Origin: Homarus americanus
Lineage: Eukaryota; Arthropoda; Malacostraca; Decapoda; Nephropidae
DNA: 64,000 nt
Assembly: GCF_018991925.1 (NCBI RefSeq)
Contig: NW_024742338.1
Location: forward strand, 3,284,078 to 3,348,077
Direction: 5' to 3'
The notes beneath the pieces are model-generated. The model had not been told where the DNA came from. It saw nothing but the letters and a program-made list of their open reading frames with translations, and ran no database searches. Every line of letters begins with the position of its first letter. Within the stretch, counting starts at the first letter, position 1. Of the stretch, positions 60,990 to 64,000 are shown piece by piece. A program made the translations under genes and the position numbers.

Positions 60990-61340
60990 ATTCCAAGAGC
61001 GAGGGCAAGAAGCGGAAGAGAGTTGTGAGAGGAAGGAAAGCAAGGAGAGAGGGAGAGAGGGAAGGAAGGAGAGGGGGAGGGGGGGAGGATGTGGGGAACT
61101 GGGTCAATGTCATTAGAGCGTCAGTGAACTGTAAGATGATGAGGGAGACATGGAAAGAGGGGAGAGAGGGGCGAGGGGGGGGGAGATGGAGAGAGGTAAG
61201 GAGGAGGCAGAGAGAGAAAGGAGAGGATGATTCAGGGAGGGAAACAGGAGGAGAGGGGGTAATGGAGGGTGGGAGAGAGACAAAGAAGGGAGAGAAGGAC
61301 TGGGGAGAATAGAAGGCGGGTGGGAGGCTGGGGGAGGAAG
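60990..61340 (+). repeat. Polypurine tract
   Basis: Mostly A/G on the + strand (GAGAGAGGGAAGGAAGGAGA), broken by about 55 bp of mixed sequence at 61090-61145. It begins where the 30-bp minisatellite ends. Confidence 0.75.
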
Positions 61341-61743
61341 GGAGTAAATTACCTTTCATTGGTACTGATATAAAGATGATTATATGGCGTAACGGTAACT
61401 GGGGGTTAGGTTAAGTTAGGCTAAGTAAGATTAGAATCACCCCCCCTCCCTCCCTCCCTCTTAGGTAAAGGGATGTTCATTACAAGATTACAAATCATCT
61501 TGAAGGAGGCGCAGCAGATGACAAGGTGGGCGCTGAGGCAATTTCTCCAGCATCTTAAAACTAGTAATTACCGTACTACTTTAACTGCCTTGTGCTATTA
61601 GCAGGTTATTGGAGCGTTCACTGTGTCGTGTGTGGAGGAGGGGGGGGGGAGATGACTTCTACCACGCCACCACCACGCCACCACATCACTACCATACCTT
61701 CACCACACCGATTATAACGCCTGCAGTTATCTGGTTTATACCA
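61341..61743. other. Non-coding stretch
   Basis: A short TTAGG-like piece at 61405-61430 and G-rich run at 61638-61651. No gene. Confidence 0.4.
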
Positions 61744-62060
61744 TAGGCAGACAAGGGGTGACTTAATTGAAGTTTATAAACATCTGAGTGTTCATACCTG
61801 GAGCTGATGGGTGTCCTCCCTACTAGGAGTCACAGCTTAAGGTTGACGAAGCCACAAATCCAGAAAACTGTGAGGGCAAATTTTTTTGGAGTGGTGGCAC
61901 CGAGTGTGAGGTCATTCAAGACCAGACTTGACCAACACTGACGCACGTACAGATACATTCAGGAGCCGGTGCATGCCCAGTACTTGCCAACAGTGCGTAA
62001 CAATGTGACCAACCGCCCGAGAGGCTAACAGGTCGATCAGTGGTGAAGAATATAAAGTAA
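61744..62060 (+). mobile_element. LINE reverse-transcriptase C-terminal fragment with 3' tail
   Basis: The + strand reads RQTRGDLIEVYKHLSVHTWS, then a stop, WVSSLLGVTA and later NCEGKFFWSGG-type remnants. RGDLIEVYK is the conserved C-terminal motif also seen as RGDMMEVFK in the 37.3-kb element. The 3' portion shares ACCGCCCGAGAGGCTA with 53230. Confidence 0.75.
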
Positions 62061-62159
62061 CGTAAACACCACACGTCTGTTACAGGGGAGATCTACTATA
62101 CCTGTCTATTACTTGTAATTACCTTAACAAACAGTTGTCATCAGAGGTCACGAATCGCA

Positions 62160-62480
62160 GCAGTCACCAGGTACACAGGGATTAGGTTAGGTCATCAGGG
62201 GTCACAGCAGTCACCAGGTACACAGGGATTAGGTTAGGTCATCAGGGGTCACAGCAGTCACCAGGTACACAGGGATTAGGTTAGGTCATCAGGGGTCACA
62301 GCAGTCACCAGGTACACAGGGATTAGGTTAGGTCATGAGGGGTCACAGCAGTCACCAGATACACAGGGATTAGGTTAGGTCATTAGGGGTCACAGCAGTC
62401 ACCAGGTACACAGGGGTCACAGCAGTCACCAGGTACACAGGGGTCACAGCAGTCACCAGGTACACAGGGGTCACAGCAGG
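62160..62480. repeat. Minisatellite, 47-bp unit with a 27-bp derivative
   Basis: About five copies of AGGTACACAGGGATTAGGTT then AGGTCATCAGGGGTCACAGC, AGTCACC. The last three units lack the ATTAGGTTAGGTCATCAGG part, giving 27 bp. The unit includes a TTAGGTTAGG telomere-like core. Confidence 0.95.
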
Positions 62481-62589
62481 GTGATGCTCAACAATGAGAG
62501 AAAAGCTCATGCATCAGGACTCACTGAAAGAGAGAGTTAGGGAAAATTATGGGCGGTTCCCCTACTTTCCATGATGATGGGGAGGGTGG

Positions 62590-62690
62590 TCATGGCGGGG
62601 TGTAGGGGGTGTACGGTAGCCATAGCGGGGTGTACGGTAGCCATGGCAGGGTGTACGGTAGCCATAGCAGGAGGTGTAGGGTTGGTGTTG
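62590..62690. repeat. Short minisatellite, about 22-bp unit
   Basis: GTGTACGGTAGCCATAGCGG and variants, about four copies. Confidence 0.8.
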
Positions 62691-62754
62691 GGAGAGTGCA
62701 GGTGAGTACAGGTAGTGTCGGGAAAGTGTGAGTGTAGGAAGGTGGGACTAATCC

Positions 62755-62840
<86 letters not shown>
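62755..62840. repeat. (AAT)n microsatellite
   Basis: About 28 uninterrupted trinucleotides. Confidence 0.98.
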
Positions 62841-63340
62841 GCGCCCTACGGAAGCACCATCACTAAACAACAAACTGGCTTAAACATAACTTATTCAAAT
62901 CCAAACTAGAGGGGATACAGTTTACCCACAAATACTCAACGACCAACATCATTCCACACAACACAATATAGACATCAGTACAGCCAAGTCAATATACAAT
63001 GGTAGAGAGGATATAATGAGGAAAATTTGTATTAGTATTGTTGTTTTGATGCCCACCACTGCCTGCACCATTCTAGTTGACCATCACTATACCAAGCATT
63101 TAGAGAGACTCGTCACACACACCTGATATACCTTTGTTGTTGTGTGCCAAGGTATGACACGCATTATAACTGTCTTTTGTATTCCTGTTTATAATCCCAG
63201 CGACGATACACAGACTGGGAAGAGTCCAGAAGGAAGACTGTATCAGTTATCACCATTGTGTAGTAATAAAGGAAGTCACGCACACACCTCTATTGTCCAT
63301 CCCAACATATTGTAAAATTTTGGGAAAGTGAATTTGTTTT

Positions 63341-63342
<2 letters not shown>
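62841..63342. other. Non-coding stretch
   Basis: Nothing recognised. Confidence 0.4.

Positions 63343-63373
<31 letters not shown>
63343..63373. repeat. (TG)n microsatellite
   Basis: About 15 units; a (CA)n run follows at 63431-63447. Confidence 0.95.
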
Positions 63374-63376
<3 letters not shown>

Positions 63377-64000
63377 TTGTCATAATTTAAATGAAAGTAA
63401 AAGATTTATATCTGTGGTAATATTACTCTACACACACACACACACACCGCTGTCACCATTGTTATTGTGTCCAGAGGCTACAGTACAAGGCAAGTGTATT
63501 TATTTTACTCTTAATTCTACCACAGTACTCATAATAAAGTACTCGGAGGGGGACTCAGTAGTACACGACTCTCAATGTTGATATAAAGATTAAGATGAAA
63601 CAATAACTCCTCAGTGTCATGGAGCACAACACAGTACTTCCACAACCTTAATAATAATGACCTGGAGATGATGGTAGATTTGTCTATTTTATGTTTACGT
63701 CTGCCTCACCTCCCCCCCCCTCCCCCCTTCCCCTCCTTCTCCCCTTCCCCTCCTTCCCTCTCCTTCTCCCCCTGCAACACATCCACTTGGAAATACATAG
63801 AAACACCCTAAGTAGAAGGTTCACGTATAAAGTACAGAGACATGAATTCCTATAGACCGATAGCATCATGTGGTTAACAACTTAATCTAAATACTCTGTT
63901 TTCCTGAATATTCATTAATTATTTACTTATCTATCTACCAACCGTAACACTGACGCCCACAGATACTTCTCGCCATGATAAACAACAACACAGACCACAT
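63374..64000. other. Right edge, non-coding
   Basis: Contains a polypyrimidine C-rich tract at 63708-63772 and otherwise no recognised feature. Confidence 0.4.

Noticed and set aside
60493..61359. 288-codon minus-strand open frame
   Set aside because: Spans a minisatellite and a polypyrimidine tract; composition only.

Overview
The window is eukaryotic nuclear DNA. Genes are split by GT-AG introns, intergenic space is large, microsatellites and minisatellites are dense, and degenerate TTAGG/CCTAA tracts of the arthropod telomere type occur. Together with mariner, CR1-like and pogo/Tigger-like relics this suggests an arthropod, most likely a decapod crustacean. That assignment is an inference; no species-diagnostic sequence is present.

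Two protein-coding genes can be supported. The first is a complete DENND11 (LCHN/KIAA1147) orthologue on the + strand, with seven coding exons between 40256 and 50735 that join in frame to 464 codons plus stop. Its start lies just downstream of a CCAAT-rich, promoter-like stretch. The second is the large first coding exon (14402-17716, - strand) of a long nuclear-type protein rich in Q, P, G, M and S. It has a canonical acceptor and 5' untranslated leader on one side and a canonical donor (GTAAGTA) on the other. Its N-terminus resembles the CHD7/8/9-kismet chromatin remodellers, and it carries a polymorphic-looking 24-bp coding repeat (8-residue unit GGPTQMQP). A degenerate copy of that repeat sits about 0.9 kb into the following intron. 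The rest of that gene lies beyond the left edge or was not recognised. A candidate 5' non-coding exon lies at about 39.6 kb, close to DENND11, so the two genes may share a divergent promoter.

Layout: 1-14.4 kb is intron or flank of the minus gene, with a 2-kb 35-bp minisatellite (5.3-7.4 kb), a pogo-like element, a small mariner-type MITE and LINE 3' scraps. 14.4-17.8 kb is the large minus-strand exon. 17.8-39.5 kb is probably its 5' intron plus intergenic DNA, with MITEs, a CR1-type ORF1 esterase fragment next to a perfect hairpin, CT/CA tracts, GC-rich sequence, a 2.4-kb 28-bp minisatellite (29.0-31.5 kb), a full-length but decayed mariner (34.07-34.99 kb), a CR1-type reverse transcriptase 3' end (37.3-38.1 kb) and a long foldback element (38.37-38.62 kb). 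39.9-50.9 kb is DENND11, whose introns hold at least three Tigger-like MITEs. 51-64 kb has no recognised cellular gene: it holds a tRNA-derived SINE, a retroelement endonuclease-region relic, LINE tails, a CRE+TATA promoter-like cluster at 57.2 kb and several minisatellites.

The most unusual global signal is the very frequent pentamer (GTACT)n and its complement, often joined head-to-head as a short palindrome. It is scattered through roughly 1-52 kb of non-coding DNA and is rare in coding exons and in the decayed mariner. In one place an extra copy appears to have been inserted into a LINE reading frame.
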